DNA from: Thecamonas trahens ATCC 50062
Lineage: Eukaryota > Apusozoa > Apusomonadida > Apusomonadidae
DNA length: 64,000 nt
NCBI RefSeq assembly: GCF_000142905.1
Contig: NW_013657659.1
Coordinates: 157,438-221,437, forward strand
Reading direction: 5' to 3'
In this document: in pieces, positions 22,701 to 34,947 of the stretch
Layout: each line of letters starts with the position of its first letter
Numbering within the stretch: the stretch's first letter is position 1
Translations under genes and position numbers: made by a program
Notes under the pieces: model-generated
What the model saw: the letters and a program-made list of their open reading frames with translations, nothing else
Databases searched by the model: none
Told to the model about the DNA's origin: nothing

Positions 22701-25092
22701 ATGTCGTCATGGTTCTCCACCGCCTCGTCCTTCCTCGACGCCATGGACCAGTCTGCCTCCACCAAACTCGAGCCACTGAAGAAGGCACTGGGTACGCCCT
22801 CCCCCTCCCCCCTCCCCCCCCCTCTCTCCCTCCCCTCCCCTCCTCCCGTCCCCTCCCTCCCGTCCCCTTTCGCCCTTCCCACCCTATCCCTCACCCTTCC
22901 TCTCCACAGACACCGATGCCGCCAACGACTCGTTTGCCGAGTTTGACGAGTTTGTGGAAGCCGACGACACAGCCACGCCTCCGGCCACCGTGGCTACCAC
23001 GACGACGACGACGACGACGACTGCACCACCCGCCACATCCATACCCACTACTACCACCACCAAGATCATATCCGCCACGCCTTTGTCTCCGATGAAGCCA
23101 TCGTCTGTACAGGCACCACGCGTGCATGCAATGGCACCTGATCTGGCACCGAATACAGGTACCGGTAGTGATGCAGCTGCCGTGGCTCTGGCAAGGGCTG
23201 GACTGGCTAGTGGATCAAGCTCGCCATCAGGAAAGAGCACTGCTGCGCAGAGTCTACGGCCGTCGCCGTTTGTGTCACGCTCGCCATCGGCCTCATCGGC
23301 CGATCTCATGGCCTTCCTCAACACCGGCTCGCCGTCCAAGCTGGCCGAACCCGCCAGCTTGCCAGAGCTTGCCTCGTCGCCGACTGAGCGTGGCTCGGGC
23401 TCGGGTGCGGGCGCGATGAGCAGCGAGCTTACGGTATCACAAGAGCCCGCGCTTGTCGCGCCGTCGCCGCCCGCATCTGCCACGGCTGCGCAGGAGGAGG
23501 ACGACGACGATTTGGAGACCGCGGTGCTGAAGCGCGAGCTTCGGACGGCGCGCGCGCGGAACACAGCGCTGCAGGAGACGCTGCGCAAGGCCAAGATTGC
23601 GGTCCGACGCTCCAAGGAGGCGGCCGCGGAACGCGAGGCCGAGCTGCAGGCAGCGCTGGCGGCAGGGGACAAGACCCAGGCTATGGTGGACGAGGCCAAC
23701 GGCGAGATCAACGAGCTTAAGGCTGCTGCGGCCGGGCTTGAGGCGCAGCTGGCGTCGGCGCACTCGGCGAATCGTGACTTGCAAACCCAGCTGGAGGCTC
23801 GCAAGACGGCGCTCCTCTCGTCGGGCAGCCAGTTTGAGGAGGAGCGGGCGAGGCTGAGTGAGCGAATTAGCGAGCTCGAGGCCGAGGTTGCGGCTCGCGA
23901 CGAAAAGGTGGCCGCAGCGCGCGGCGTGACGTCGGCCCGCGAGGCCGAGCTTGAGACCGAGCTTGCTGGCATGGCCGAGGCTCTGGGTGCAAGCCAGGCC
24001 GAGGCTGCAGCCGAAGCAGAGGCCCGTGCCGACGCTGTTGCCGGCCTCGCCGAGACCCGCGCCGCGCTGGCGTCGGTCAAGCGCGAGTTTAGCGAGTACC
24101 AGGCCCGCGCGTCGTCGGTCCTACAAGAGAACAACAAGGTCATTGCTGAGCTCCGAGCTGGCTCCAATGGCTTCGGCGGCCCGGGGGCTGCTACCGCTGC
24201 CGCCGGCGACGCAGCCCAGCTTCGGCTCGAGCGCGACGAGCTCAAGCTTGCGCTCGCATCCGCTACCGCACAACTTAACGAAGCAATGACCAGGTCCGAG
24301 GAAGTAGCCGTTGCTGCCGCCGCCGAGAAGGAGCTTCTGGTCTCGCAGCTCCGCGCCGCAACCGAGGCGGCGACCCGTGCAGAGGCTAGCGTGGCTTCGC
24401 TGGAGCGCGAGGCTGTGTCGCGGTTGCAAGTTGCGGCCGCTGCGTCTGAAGAGGCGCGCGCGGCCGAGGAGGCCACCAAGGCCGCGGTAGCAGCCGCAGC
24501 CGACCGCGAGGCACAGTTGCTAGCCCAGCTCGACTCGGCTCGCCGCCTCAAGCCCAGCGAAGCCGAGCTCCGCGAGCAACTGGCTGCCGTCGGCGACACT
24601 GTGTATGCCAAGCAAGCGGTCATCGAAGAGCTCTCGACTGAGAAGCAGACGCTGATGCTGCGGCTGGAGGGGCTCGAGCGCGAGCTCGCTGCCCTCCGCA
24701 AGCAGCAGCCGGCCGGAGTCTCGCTCCCGGGCGCCACCCTTATCGACATGCCCAGCTTTGACCAGCTTGATGACGGGGCCTACGCCTCGGGCCCACGGCA
24801 TCGGTTCAAGCCCACCGCCGCCGCCCTGCCGTTCCTCGACGAGCGCAACCCGAGCTCCGGGCCGGTAGCCAAGCGCGTCGGCTCGGCTGCGCGTGTTCTC
24901 GACACCTTTTCGCTCTCGCTCGGCGGCTTTCTGCAACGCTACCCGCTTGCCCGTCTCGGCGTCGTCGGCTACATGCTCATGGTCCACTGCCTTTTGTTCT
25001 GGGTCATGGCCTTTGTTTCACCCGAGATCCACGTCGGCGGGGGCGCTGCCCGCGTCCAGTCGTCGCCGGCCGCCCCGGGATCGCGCGGCTGA
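22701..25092 (+). CDS. GOLGA5: Golgin-84 (GOLGA5) homologue, tail-anchored coiled-coil protein
   Basis: Exon 1 is 22701-22791; the intron is 22792-22909 (donor GTACGCCCTC, acceptor CTCCACAG); exon 2 is 22910-25092. The phases match and give about 757 residues, against 731 in human golgin-84. The N-terminus (MSSWFSTASSFLDAMDQSA) resembles the MSW-start of golgin-84. Residues about 190-680 are continuous Ala/Glu/Arg coiled coil. The C-terminus carries the family's diagnostic anchor (RYPLARLGVVGYMLMVHCLL, about residues 708-727), with the membrane helix extending to about 735 and a short acidic/Gly-rich tail. Golgin-84 tethers COPI vesicles at Golgi rims. The next gene downstream starts only about 160 bp away on the same strand. 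Confidence 0.9.
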
Positions 25093-25248
25093 GGCGCCTC
25101 GCCTCCTCCCCCCAAAAATGGTAGCTTTGCAAAGTTTAGCCAAGCCGAGCTGTCTTGGCTCTTTCCACCACCTGCAACCGAACCGGCTGCACCTGCCGTT
25201 GCCGTTGCCGGACATTCCTCTTCCACAGCCTCCCCAGCTTGGCGGACT

Positions 25249-28200
25249 ATGAGAAGTGTTCAGCGCAGCATGCATGATCTCGGCCATACCCATGCTGCCG
25301 TGGACGACCTTGGGCGTCCTCCCTGTGGCCTGTCTGCTGCTGCCAATTCCGGGAGCGCGCAGACCACGTGGTGTCTGTTTTCGCGAAAGTCTCGCGCCGT
25401 CAGCAGTATTTTTGCTGTTTTTGCTCTGTTTGCTCTCGTTCTCTTCACTCCGGTCAGGGGCAACTCGGCTCCGGACCTCCCACAGTGTCGCAGCGAGATC
25501 ACGGCGCCGCGTCATGTTGCGGTCAGCGGCTCTGCGTCGGGTACGGCACAGGCAGCGCGGGTGGCGATTTTTGCCGATGTTGACGGCGACGGCCTAAACG
25601 AGCTGGTCGTCCCGGGCGCCCATCTCGGTTGGCGCAAGTACAACGCCACCCTCAACGAGTATCTTGCGATCAATACTATCTATACGCCCGAAAAGGGCCT
25701 CGTGTCGGACATCCGCGGTTTGGCAGCCACCGACGTCGACGGCGATTCCGACCTCGACCTCGTCGCGACAATGTTTGCCGCTGACGCCATCTTGTGGTTC
25801 GAGAACCTCGATGGCGCAGGCTCGTTTGGCCCTCCGCAGCGGGTGGCCATGGCGGATATCAACGGTCCCAAGGGCGTGGCCACGGGTGATATGGACGGTG
25901 ACGGCGATGTGGACGTTGTCGTTGCGCTCAATCTTGACCACGAGATCGCGTGGTTCGCCAACATCGATGGTGCCGGCATGTTCTCGGGCAAGAGGGTGCT
26001 GCCGTCGCTGACGCAAGGCGTCGAGGTTGTTGCGCTCGCCGACGTGGACGGGGACACCTACATCGATGTTGTCTTTGCCTCGTACTCGGACGACAAGGTC
26101 GGCTGGTTTCGCAACACCGACGGCGCCGGTGCCTTTGCCTCGCATACTGTGGTGGTGGCATCCGATGGCGCGGCTGCCGTCGTTGCGGCCGATGTAGACA
26201 ACGATGGCAACATCGACATTGTGTACGGCGGCTACTGGGACAACACCGTAGCGTGGGTGAGGAATACCGGCGGTGGGACTTTTGGCGGACCACAGGTGGT
26301 GACCGCAGCGGCGAGTGGCCTTGCAGCCATCGCTGTTGTTGATGTCAGCGGCGACGCCAAGCTCGACATTGTCGTTGCCTCCGAGTCCGACGACACGTTG
26401 GCGTGGTTTGAGAACACCAATGGTCTCGGGAGCTTTGGTAGCGAGCAGGTGGTGAGCTCCGGCCCGACGACCAATGGTATTGTTGGGCTGGGTGTCGGCG
26501 ACGGCGACGGCGACGGCGACATCGATCTTGTCGCCGTCTCCCGCTATGCCTCCAACATTGTCTCGTGGTTCGCCAACAACGGCAGCGGGGAATTTGTAGG
26601 TGCCAACGTCGATCATTACGTCAACAATCCCTTTGGTACGCTTCCCGTGGACCTCGATGGTGATGGTGACTACGACGTGGTCTCCGCATCCTCTGGGCTC
26701 ATTTCCTGGTACCCAAATGTCGACGGTCGCGGGCAGCTCGGAAGCCAGCGAGTTATTTCGGCCGCGCCTGTATCTCAGTCTGTGATTGCCTTTGACGTTG
26801 ACGGCGACGGCGACCAGGATCTCGTCGTGGCGCCGCTACCGACTCACGGCGTGTCGTGGCTGGAGAACGTCGACGGGGCGGGCACGTTTTCGGCACCGCA
26901 GACCATTGTCGTGGGCTTGGTTTTAGCCGAAGCTGTTGCTGCAGCCGATCTAGACGGCGACGGCTTTACAGACGTCCTTGCTTGCGGCGCATTGTCTGCC
27001 CAGTGGTTTCAAACTTGGGCGGGACTGGAAGTTTCGGGTCCGGTAGTGTTTCGTTTGACATGCCGCCTGGGGCCAAGTGTGGTTTCGCTGCTGTCGACGC
27101 CGACTCTGACGGTGACATGGATGTCGTGATGGGCCGTGACACTAACATTGTGCTCTTCTTCAACAACGGAAGCGGGTCCTTTGCTCCGGGCCTCACCATC
27201 GCCGACGACTCGGAACCTTTTTCGAGTTTGGCAGTGGGAGACGTCAATGATGATGGCTTGCTGGACGTGGTGGCGTGCAAGGGCAGAGTGGTCCTGTTCC
27301 GTAACTCGCCCGGCATACCCGGGCTCAGTGCGGCGGTGGCGGTAACGAGCCAGCTTGCAAGTCCCGAAAGCGTGGCGCTCGGAGATGTCGATGGTGACGG
27401 AGTTATTGATGTGGTGGTGAGCCACAAGGATCCGAACATTGTAGCGTGGATGCGCGGGCTGGGGAGTGGAAGCTTTGATAGAGTGCAGCAAGTGTCGCCT
27501 ACGGTCGAAATCGTGTTCTCTCTCTCTGTCGCAGACATGGATGATGATGGCGACGGCGACTTTGTGTATTCGGAGAGAGTCCTGAATGCTGTGGGGTGGT
27601 ATGAGAACACCGCCGACGTTGGTGCCAACTATGGCGACACTATGGAAATCAGTAGTCAGTTTGAGGTCTCGGCGATCGCAGCTGTGGACGTTGACGGAGA
27701 CGGAGACCTGGACGTCATGGTAGCGGCACTAATCGCGTCGTTGGACCACTTTGACGTGGCGTGGTACGCAAACATGGATGGCGCGGGCCAGTTTGGGCCA
27801 CGGCAACTTGTTTCGAATCGCGGCGAAAGTGTGACAGCCCTGCTGGCACTTGATGTAGACAGTGATGATGACCACGACGTTGTGTGGGTGGGGTTTGACT
27901 CCAAGTCGATCGAATGGCAGCAGAACTTGGATGGAAGGGGGAGCTTTGGCCCGCCGATGGCGGTTGTAACCGACACGTCTTCTGTTGCGTATCAGCTGGA
28001 CGGAGCGGATTTGGACGGCGACGGCGATGTTGACCTTGTGGCGGTGGGTCTGGGAAGTTTCAAAACTCTGGCGTGGTTTGCCAACACCGACGGCGGCGGC
28101 ACGTTTGGAGCCGCACAAACCATTTCTGTTACGTCTACGGAGCTCGGAAACATAGTCATCGTTGACATCGACGGTGATGGCGATGCCGATGTGATGGTTG

Positions 28201-31200
28201 CTGACAGGACAACCGGCGCCGTCACCTGGTTCGCCAACCTCGACTCGGTTGGCAGCAGCTGGAGTGGATCTATGGACATTGCGACAGTGGCCGGAGCCAA
28301 AACAATTGGTCTGGGGGATGTCGACGAGGATGGCGACATGGATATGGTTGTCGGAACTGTCGAGGGTGCTGGGGGTAGCCTGCGCTGGTTCGCCAACGTG
28401 GATGGAGCTGGAACGATGGCACCGGACCAGGTGCTTGACATCTATGTAGTGGCGAATGCGCTTGCTGTGAGTGACGTCGACAACGACGGGCATGTGGATG
28501 TGGCGGTTAACGACGGCAAGACCAACAAGATTGTGATGTACGCCAACCCAGATGGAACCGGAGCTTTTAGACGAGGTGTGTATCTACCAAGCATGTCAAC
28601 GTCGTTTTTAGGGCGAACCGTTGTTGTTGCTGACGTTGACGGCGACGGCGACGCTGACGTGCTTGTCGGCATGAACCTGTTTTTGTACGTGATTTGGGGG
28701 CGGACGCGATCATGGTACACCGAGTACATGCCTCGTACACTAGAGATTGACAACATGGTGGGCCGATGCGCCGTGGCGCCGCGCAGCGCTGGATGTCTGG
28801 CCGACAACATCCATCGCGCATCGTTGTGCACCCGAGACACGCTGCTACTGGCTGCTGGCAACTACAAGTGCACACGCAACAATCATGTTCGAGTCACGCA
28901 CGATATAATCGTTGCTGGGCGCAACAGTACATTCCAATGCGGCAATGACGAGATGCTGTTCATGGTTGGCGATGTGTCGGCGGCGACGGGCAAGACGAGT
29001 CGTCTGACCCTGGCGAACATGACAGTGTCGGGGCTGGTAGCGTCGCCAAGTGGCCGCGAAGCCGCGTCAGCAATGTTCCATGTTGAAGGACGCACGGCGA
29101 CGCTTGTGCTTGACGGATCGTATGTGATCGGTCTCCGGTCGAAGGTCCGTGTTGCTGTTGCGTTGCAAGAAGGCGGACTTGCTGGGGCGGTCCTTGTGGT
29201 CGACGGCGGAACGCTAATCACCCGCGATTCAACAATCGACTCGTGCTCGGCCGAGCTGCATGGTGGCGCGGTGGTTGCGATGGGCGAGGGAAGCAAGGTC
29301 CAGCTTGTTCGATCGCGAGTCGTCAACTGCGCGGCGGACATTTCCGGCGGCGGTGTGGCGCTGATTTCCGGCGGCCTGCTCGAGGCTAACCAGACCACGT
29401 TTGTGGGTAACGTGGCCAAGGTGGGCTCTGGTGGGGCGGTGAGTGTGGACGCGACGTCAGCGATGTCGATGAGCGATTGTTTTGTGGTGGACAACTCGGC
29501 GCCAAACGGGATCGGTGGAGGTATGGCGATCCGACCCGGCGGTCGCTCGCACTTTTCGGCGTCGACGATGGCTGACAACTTGGCGCGGATCGGCGGCGCT
29601 CTGGGCGTGGTGCCAGCGACGCTCGATGAGCGAGTTCTTGTAGCTGCAGTGCAGAATGTCGGCGTGGTGCTCGACAGTGAGGTGGTGGTGGACGCGGTAG
29701 TGACGCTGACGGACGTGAGTGTGCGGGGCAACACTGGGTTGATGGCCGGCGGTGGGCTATTGGCGTGCGGAGGCACCGTGCAGATCAAGGGCCAAGGGAC
29801 CGAGTGGCGCGACAACAAGCTTGTGTTTGAGACGACCCTGGCATCGTCAGCTGATGGCTTTGTGTGCCTTCCTGAGCAAGTGGGCGCAAGCATGCCATGG
29901 ATCGAGGTCGACGACGATGCCGAGGCAGCTGGCGGCGATGCACTAGCCATCCACACCCAGCCGCAAAGGGTCGAATGGACAATGGAGCCGGCGTTGACAA
30001 CACCGCTCGGGCAAGAGCTGCAAGGCACTTTTGTGGTTCGCGACGCGTTTGGTGTGGCGGTGTCGTACGCATCTGTTATGGCTGAGGTGGAGGTGGGCGG
30101 GGAGGGCGTGGTCGTTGCCTCAAGCCGTGTCGAGGTCGCGACGTCGGCCGGAGAAGTCTCTCTTCCACTGGGCAGCATGCGATGTGAGGCTGGCGCGGTT
30201 GCAGCGGCGGTGGCGTCGGGCGAGCCGCTGCCTGTGGTACAGGTGACAGTTTCGATTCCTGTGGAAGGAGCCAGGAGCTCCAGCACGGCGGCACCGGCGG
30301 TACCGACCCTAACCGGCACGAGCGCGATTGCACCATGCCCAATCAACTGGGGCTACCGATCGGGCCTTGCGTTTGTGAATGGCGAGGCGGTAGAGATCGG
30401 TGACTGCTTCCAATGCGCACCGGGCACGTTTACGCTGGCGGAAGCGCTTGAGCCGTGCAGGCCACAGCGGGAGTGCAGCGCGTTTTCAGTGGACGTGCGC
30501 GGGCGGTTCAACTCATCACGAGCAGTGTGTGTGTGTGCGGCCGGCTACACAGTGTCTGGCTACGACAGCGATGGGATTGTGAGCTGCGCGGCGTGCCCAC
30601 AAGGCGGGCTCTGTGCCGAGGGCCTTGGCGCGCCTGTGCCCGCACCGGGATTCTACGGCGATACACGCGGAGGTAACGCGACAGTGTTTGTGCGATGCCG
30701 GCGGAAGGAAGGGTGCCCGGGCGGCTCACTGGGGCAGCAGTGCGCGAGCGGGTACACCGGGTACATGTGCAACATCTGCAAGCCGGACTACTACTCCAAC
30801 TCTGCAGGCAAGTGCGTGACATGTCCGCCGGCGGCTGTCGGGGTGCTGTTTGGCGCCATTGCAGCGCTGGTAACAATCGGGTGTGCGGCGGCGGTGATGA
30901 TCGGGATCGGCATTGCGCGGACGCGATCCGAGGCCGCGGCGCGGCTGGAGCGGAGCGACAAGGCGACACCCGAGTCGCTGCGCAACCGGGTCCTGCCTGC
31001 GAGTCTCTCGATGGTGCTTGTGGTCTTTCAGGTACTCGGCATTCTGAGCGATGCCGACTTTGGGTGGTCATCGTCGAGTCGGGCGGCGCTAAGCGTGTTC
31101 AATGCGGCCAACGTGGATGTCAACCTCTTTGCGTCCGAGTGCTCGCTCTCGAGCTTCCACGCCAAGTATGCAGCGAGCGTGGCGCTGCCGCTGATGGTGA

Positions 31201-32324
31201 TGGCGGTGGTGATGATTGGGCTCGTGGGGCTCAAGTACTGGGCGCAGCGTGGGCTGGATCTGTTCGGGCTCGACGAGCTCAAGTTTATGCGGATCAAGAC
31301 GCTTGTGGACGCGGCGTTGTTTACGGTTGCGCCGCTGCTGTACATTCCGATGGCGCGGGCGGCGTTTGTCATGTTTGATTGCACGCGGCTGCCGAACGGG
31401 GCGTTTGTACTCGACGTGGATCCGGGCGTGTCGTGCTTTGACGCGAAGTGGTTGAGCGTGCTGCCTGTGGGCGTGCTCAGCCTTGTATGCTACGTCTTTG
31501 GCGTGCCGGCGTACTTTCTGTGGTGCCTGGTCCAGCATCGGCACAACTTGCTTGAAGCAGCAACGTTTGCGCAGTTTGGGGCGCTGTACAAGCTGTACCG
31601 CATGCGGTACTCGTGGGGCGGGGTGGCTGATCTGGGCAAGCGGCTTGCGATTGTGATTGCAGCCATTTTCATGTCCGAGTACCAGCTTGCGCAGATTGGG
31701 CTTCTCCTCGCGGTCTTGCTTGTCTCGCTTGTAGTGGTCAACCGGCTGCAGCCGTACTACTATCCGCTGTACAACGGAGTGGACTTTCGCCTAACGGCGA
31801 TGCTTGTGGTAGTGCTCTTGCTGGGCGGAGCGAGCTATGCGGAGCGGTCGAGTCCCGGCGAGGCGCAGACGATGGTGTTTGCGGGCGTGGTCCTTGCGTT
31901 GGTGGCACTGATGGGCGTGGCGGTCCACTCTGTAGTGATGGACGTCGTCCAGATCTCACTGGCAAAGCAGGGCAAGTACTCTGCGGCGCGGGATCGGGTG
32001 CACCAGCTGGCGATGGCGATTGAGCGCGAGATGGTGGACATGGACGCAGAGCTCGCGCCTGTGGCGCAGTCTGCGATCGAGGGCTTTACTGCCGAGGCGC
32101 CTGTGCGGGTCCACCGGTCGGACAGCATCTCGCTCGACTTTCTTGCCGAGCGCAAGGGCTCGCTCTCGATGATGGGCACGGCCTTTACCGACTCTGACGC
32201 ACTCGACATTGAGCTGGACTCGCTCGCGCACGTGGCGCTGGGATCGTCTACCACGCCGCGGCCGGCGTCGTCGGCGTCGACGTTTTGCCTCGAGTCTGGT
32301 TCGGACGATGCCGATGTGGTGTAG
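25249..32324 (+). CDS. Giant VCBS/FG-GAP, beta-helix, Cys-rich polytopic membrane protein (A)
   Basis: About 2,358 residues once one missing base in the AAA run near 27009-27011 is allowed for; the frame shifts there from the one beginning at 25249 to the one ending at 32324. A hydrophobic segment at residues 47-68 is a signal peptide or anchor. Residues about 100-1150 are many VCBS/FG-GAP repeats with the Ca-binding pattern DVDGDGxxD. Residues about 1200-1460 are a parallel beta-helix like Chlamydia Pmp repeats (GGAVxxxG, SxxxxNxA). Then come an Ig-like stretch and a Cys-rich region (about 1690-1860; CPQGGLCAEG, CASGYTGYMCNICKP), followed by about eight membrane helices (1860-2235) and a cytoplasmic tail. 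A large extracellular adhesion or sensing ectodomain on a multi-helix base is inferred. It is paralogous to gene B. The start codon is uncertain. Confidence 0.8.
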
Positions 32325-32385
32325 CGGCCTTGGCTCGAAGGCTCGATCAAATACAAACAGGAGCGGAGCGAAGCAGAGTAGAGTG

Positions 32386-33993
32386 CTACGACGGTGGGAG
32401 GCGGGAGGGCGAGAAGCGAGCGACGAGGGCGAGGGCGACGCCGAGGGTGGCTGGGTCGGAGAGCACGTCGCGAGCGCGCGGCGAGGGGTCAAGCTCGGGC
32501 GCGGGAGATGCAACAAGGGCAGCCAGCGGAGCGATGAGGGGCAGAATGTTGAAGAGGCGAGTGGCGAGGTGCGAGGGCGAGCCGAGGTGGGCGCGCGGCG
32601 AGGGCGGCGAGAGGAGGTAGGGGGCGAGTGCAGCGGCGAGTGCGACGGCCTCGGTCTCTGCGGGCGGGGCGGCGTGCTTCTTGCGCTTGCGCGGGTGCAT
32701 GTAACCTCCAGAGATTTCCTCTTCGGCGTCGTCGTCGAGAACAGGGATGGCGGTAGGGAGCGAGGCCGAGGCGGCGACCGAGTGCGGCGAGGGCGGGCCC
32801 GAGCGGGGACGCTTACGCGAGGCCGAGGGCGGCGGCGGCGGGGCAAAGAGCGGCGAGACGTCGACGCGGACCGAGTCGGGGCGACAGAGGCAGGGGCGGG
32901 CGGCGAGGGCGTGCTCGAGCCAGCCGACGTTAGCAAAGTTGACCGATTCGGCGAGGTTGAGGCCGCAGTTGAAGCCGGCGTGGTAGGCACCGGCTAGGGT
33001 GACGACGAGCTCGCCGGCGCGGTGATAGACGCGGGTGTAGGGGATGTTCTCGCGGTCGAGGACGGAGGGGGCAACGACGCACGACTTGTGGCGGAGAAAC
33101 TCGCGGCAGGCGTCGGCCTCGCGCGGGAAGAGCTTGCGCATGAGGACCTCAAACTTGTGCTGAGCTGACGGCGGGACGACGTACCAAACCTTGGGTGCGC
33201 CGAGCACAATGGCGTTGACCGAGTACGCGTTGGCGTCCTCGAGGTGCCAGGCAAACATGGCGCCAAACATGCCGGCGTAGAGCATGGGCGTGGTGACGCC
33301 GAGCATGCCGTCGGTCCCAAGCGCGTCGTGGTTGAGTAGCGAGCGCATCTCGGGGAGCGAGAACGGAACGCCCGGCTCAAAGAGTGATCCCGGGACGTCT
33401 GCGCCGTATGTCGGCGAGCGGCCGCGGATGCGGCGCCAAAAGTGGGCTTCGAGCGCCTTGATCTGGGCGTCGGAGAGCGGGAGCGAGGGCAGCGAGTTGG
33501 CGGATGACGACGCAGACGACGGGCTCTCCCGAGCAGCCGGGCTCGATGACAAAGGTAGATCCTTTGGACGAGTCCGGGCATCGTACTTTGCAGCCTGTGC
33601 GGCAAAGGCCGACCACGACTTTGAGGCCTTGGGCTCGTGACGGACGACGTACACGCCCTTTGCACCGGTGACCGACTGGAGAATGGGCGTGCGAATGCGG
33701 AGGCCAGCGACACGAGCGAGCAGAGGCTCCGACACAGCATCGAGTGAGTGCGGATGCGACGAGAGCGTTGTCATTTCAGGCTTTCCACCACCACTGCCAC
33801 TGCCTCCCTTTGGAGGGAGGGACTCCAAGCCGAGGGGAGACCAGCCAGGCGGAGCCACCACCTTGAGCACACCCCTTGCCCTCACAGCAGGAGCATGTTC
33901 CACCGTAGCGATGTATGCAGCAAAGTTGGGGTATGCCGCAAGGTCTGCGGCCGAGGGGCGAAAGATGCATGACTCCGGGAGGGGTACCTCCAT
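32386..33993 (-). CDS. JmjN-JmjC histone lysine demethylase, KDM4-like
   Basis: 535 residues in one exon. JmjN is at residues about 5-50 (ESCIFRPSAADLAAYPNFAA), JmjC at about 200-370. Iron ligands are visible in WHLEDANAYSVN (His250, Glu252) and AYHAGFNCGLN (His338). The 2-oxoglutarate Lys is in GAPKVWYVVPP. The KDM4-type zinc site is complete: Cys in EADAC, His in FLRHK, and the Cys pair in RPCLCRP. The family removes methyl groups from H3K9 and/or H3K36 in the nucleus, using Fe(II) and 2-oxoglutarate. There are no PHD or Tudor domains, so it resembles the short KDM4D type. A basic patch (RKRKKH) may be a nuclear signal. It is tail-to-tail with gene A, 61 bp between stops. Confidence 0.9.
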   Translation of the reverse strand: MEVPLPESCIFRPSAADLAAYPNFAAYIATVEHAPAVRARGVLKVVAPPGWSPLGLESLPPKGGSGSGGGKPEMTTLSSHPHSLDAVSEPLLARVAGLRIRTPILQSVTGAKGVYVVRHEPKASKSWSAFAAQAAKYDARTRPKDLPLSSSPAARESPSSASSSANSLPSLPLSDAQIKALEAHFWRRIRGRSPTYGADVPGSLFEPGVPFSLPEMRSLLNHDALGTDGMLGVTTPMLYAGMFGAMFAWHLEDANAYSVNAIVLGAPKVWYVVPPSAQHKFEVLMRKLFPREADACREFLRHKSCVVAPSVLDRENIPYTRVYHRAGELVVTLAGAYHAGFNCGLNLAESVNFANVGWLEHALAARPCLCRPDSVRVDVSPLFAPPPPPSASRKRPRSGPPSPHSVAASASLPTAIPVLDDDAEEEISGGYMHPRKRKKHAAPPAETEAVALAAALAPYLLSPPSPRAHLGSPSHLATRLFNILPLIAPLAALVASPAPELDPSPRARDVLSDPATLGVALALVARFSPSRLPPS

Positions 33994-34492
33994 GAGGGGG
34001 GGGTGGGGGGGGAGGGAGGGGTGTGTGACGGTTGGCGGAGAGGGAGGAAGGAGGGGGGNNNNNNNNNNNNNNNNNNNNNNNNNNNNNNNNNNNNNNNNNN
34101 NNNNNNNNNNNNNNNNNNNNNNNNNNNNNNNNNNNNNNNNNNNNNNNNNNNNNNNNNNGGGGGGGGAGGTGTGTGTGTGTGTGCGTGTGTGTGTATGGGT
34201 AGTGTGTGTGTGGGATGGTGATGTGAAGGTGATGATGGTGATGGTGATGGGATGATGGTGATGGTGGTGATGGTGGTGTTGGTGGTGTGGCTGTGAGTGC
34301 GACTTGGCAGGAGCAGGGCCACTGGCAGGGGGGGATGGGTACGTAGCCTACGACAGCATTCGGCACAGCCCGCCCCACCTCCACCCACCTCACCCCACCC
34401 CACCCCAACTCCACCACCCCTCACCCCCTCACCCCCCCCCACCCCCACCCCCTCCCTCCCCTCCCCTCCCCCTACCTTTCCCCCACACAACC
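33994..34492. other. Divergent intergenic region with assembly gap and microsatellites
   Basis: Between the starts of the JmjC gene and SmD3. It holds 100 N at 34059-34158, a G-rich run before the gap, a GT repeat (about 34167-34215), a GAT/GGT trinucleotide array (about 34215-34290), and C-rich pyrimidine tract on the + strand leading to SmD3. Both promoters should lie here. Open frames reported across the N run are artefacts. Confidence 0.8.
34059..34158. other. Assembly gap (100 N)
   Basis: Exactly 100 unknown bases, flanked on both sides by poly-G tracts. The round number suggests a placeholder for a gap of unknown size, and the homopolymer flanks explain why sequencing stopped. Confidence 0.98.
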
Positions 34493-34947
34493 ATGGCCTC
34501 CCACGGTGTGCCCATCAAGCTCCTCCATGAAGCCGAAGGTACGCCCTCTCTCTCTCTCCCCCCCCCTCCCCTCCCTCCCCTCCCTCCCCTCCTCCATACT
34601 CACTATCTCTTGTATGTACACACGTATGTATATGTGTCTGGGTGTTTCTCTCTCTCTCTCTCTGTGTGTGTGTAGGCCACAAGGTGACGCTGGAGACAAA
34701 GGCCGGTGACGTCTATCGCGGGCTGCTCGACGAGGCCGACGACTCGATGAACGTCTTCCTCAAGGAGGTGGTCAAGCGGGCCAAGGACGGATCAAAGTCG
34801 TCGCTGGGATCGGCCTTTATTCGTGGCTCGCAGGTCCGCTACGTCATCCTCCCCTCCATTCTCACCCACGCGCCCATGCTCCGTCGCATGGACAAGGCCA
34901 ACAACATCGGCCTCGGCATCTCCCAGCCGCCCTCGGCCCGTCAGTAG
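34493..34947 (+). CDS. SNRPD3: Small nuclear ribonucleoprotein Sm D3
   Basis: Exon 1 is 34493-34538, the intron 34539-34675 (donor GTACGCCCTC, acceptor TGTGTAG), exon 2 34676-34947. The joined protein has 105 residues. It begins GVPIKLLHEAEGHKVTLET and carries Sm1 (GDVYRGLLDEADDSMNV) and Sm2 (FIRGSQVRYVILP), followed by APMLRRM. These are the hallmarks of SmD3, a core ring subunit of spliceosomal U1, U2, U4 and U5 snRNPs. The intron falls after codon 15 within the conserved HEAEG motif. The usual Gly-Arg tail of animal SmD3 is replaced by a short NIGLGISQPP end. Confidence 0.95.

Noticed and set aside
27000-27130. Gene A as two separate genes
   Set aside because: The VCBS repeats continue across the break in the other frame and the missing base lies in an AAA run, so one gene with a single-base error is simpler.
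33776-34490. Open frames spanning the N run
   Set aside because: They contain about 34 unknown residues and depend on G/C homopolymers; nothing supports coding.
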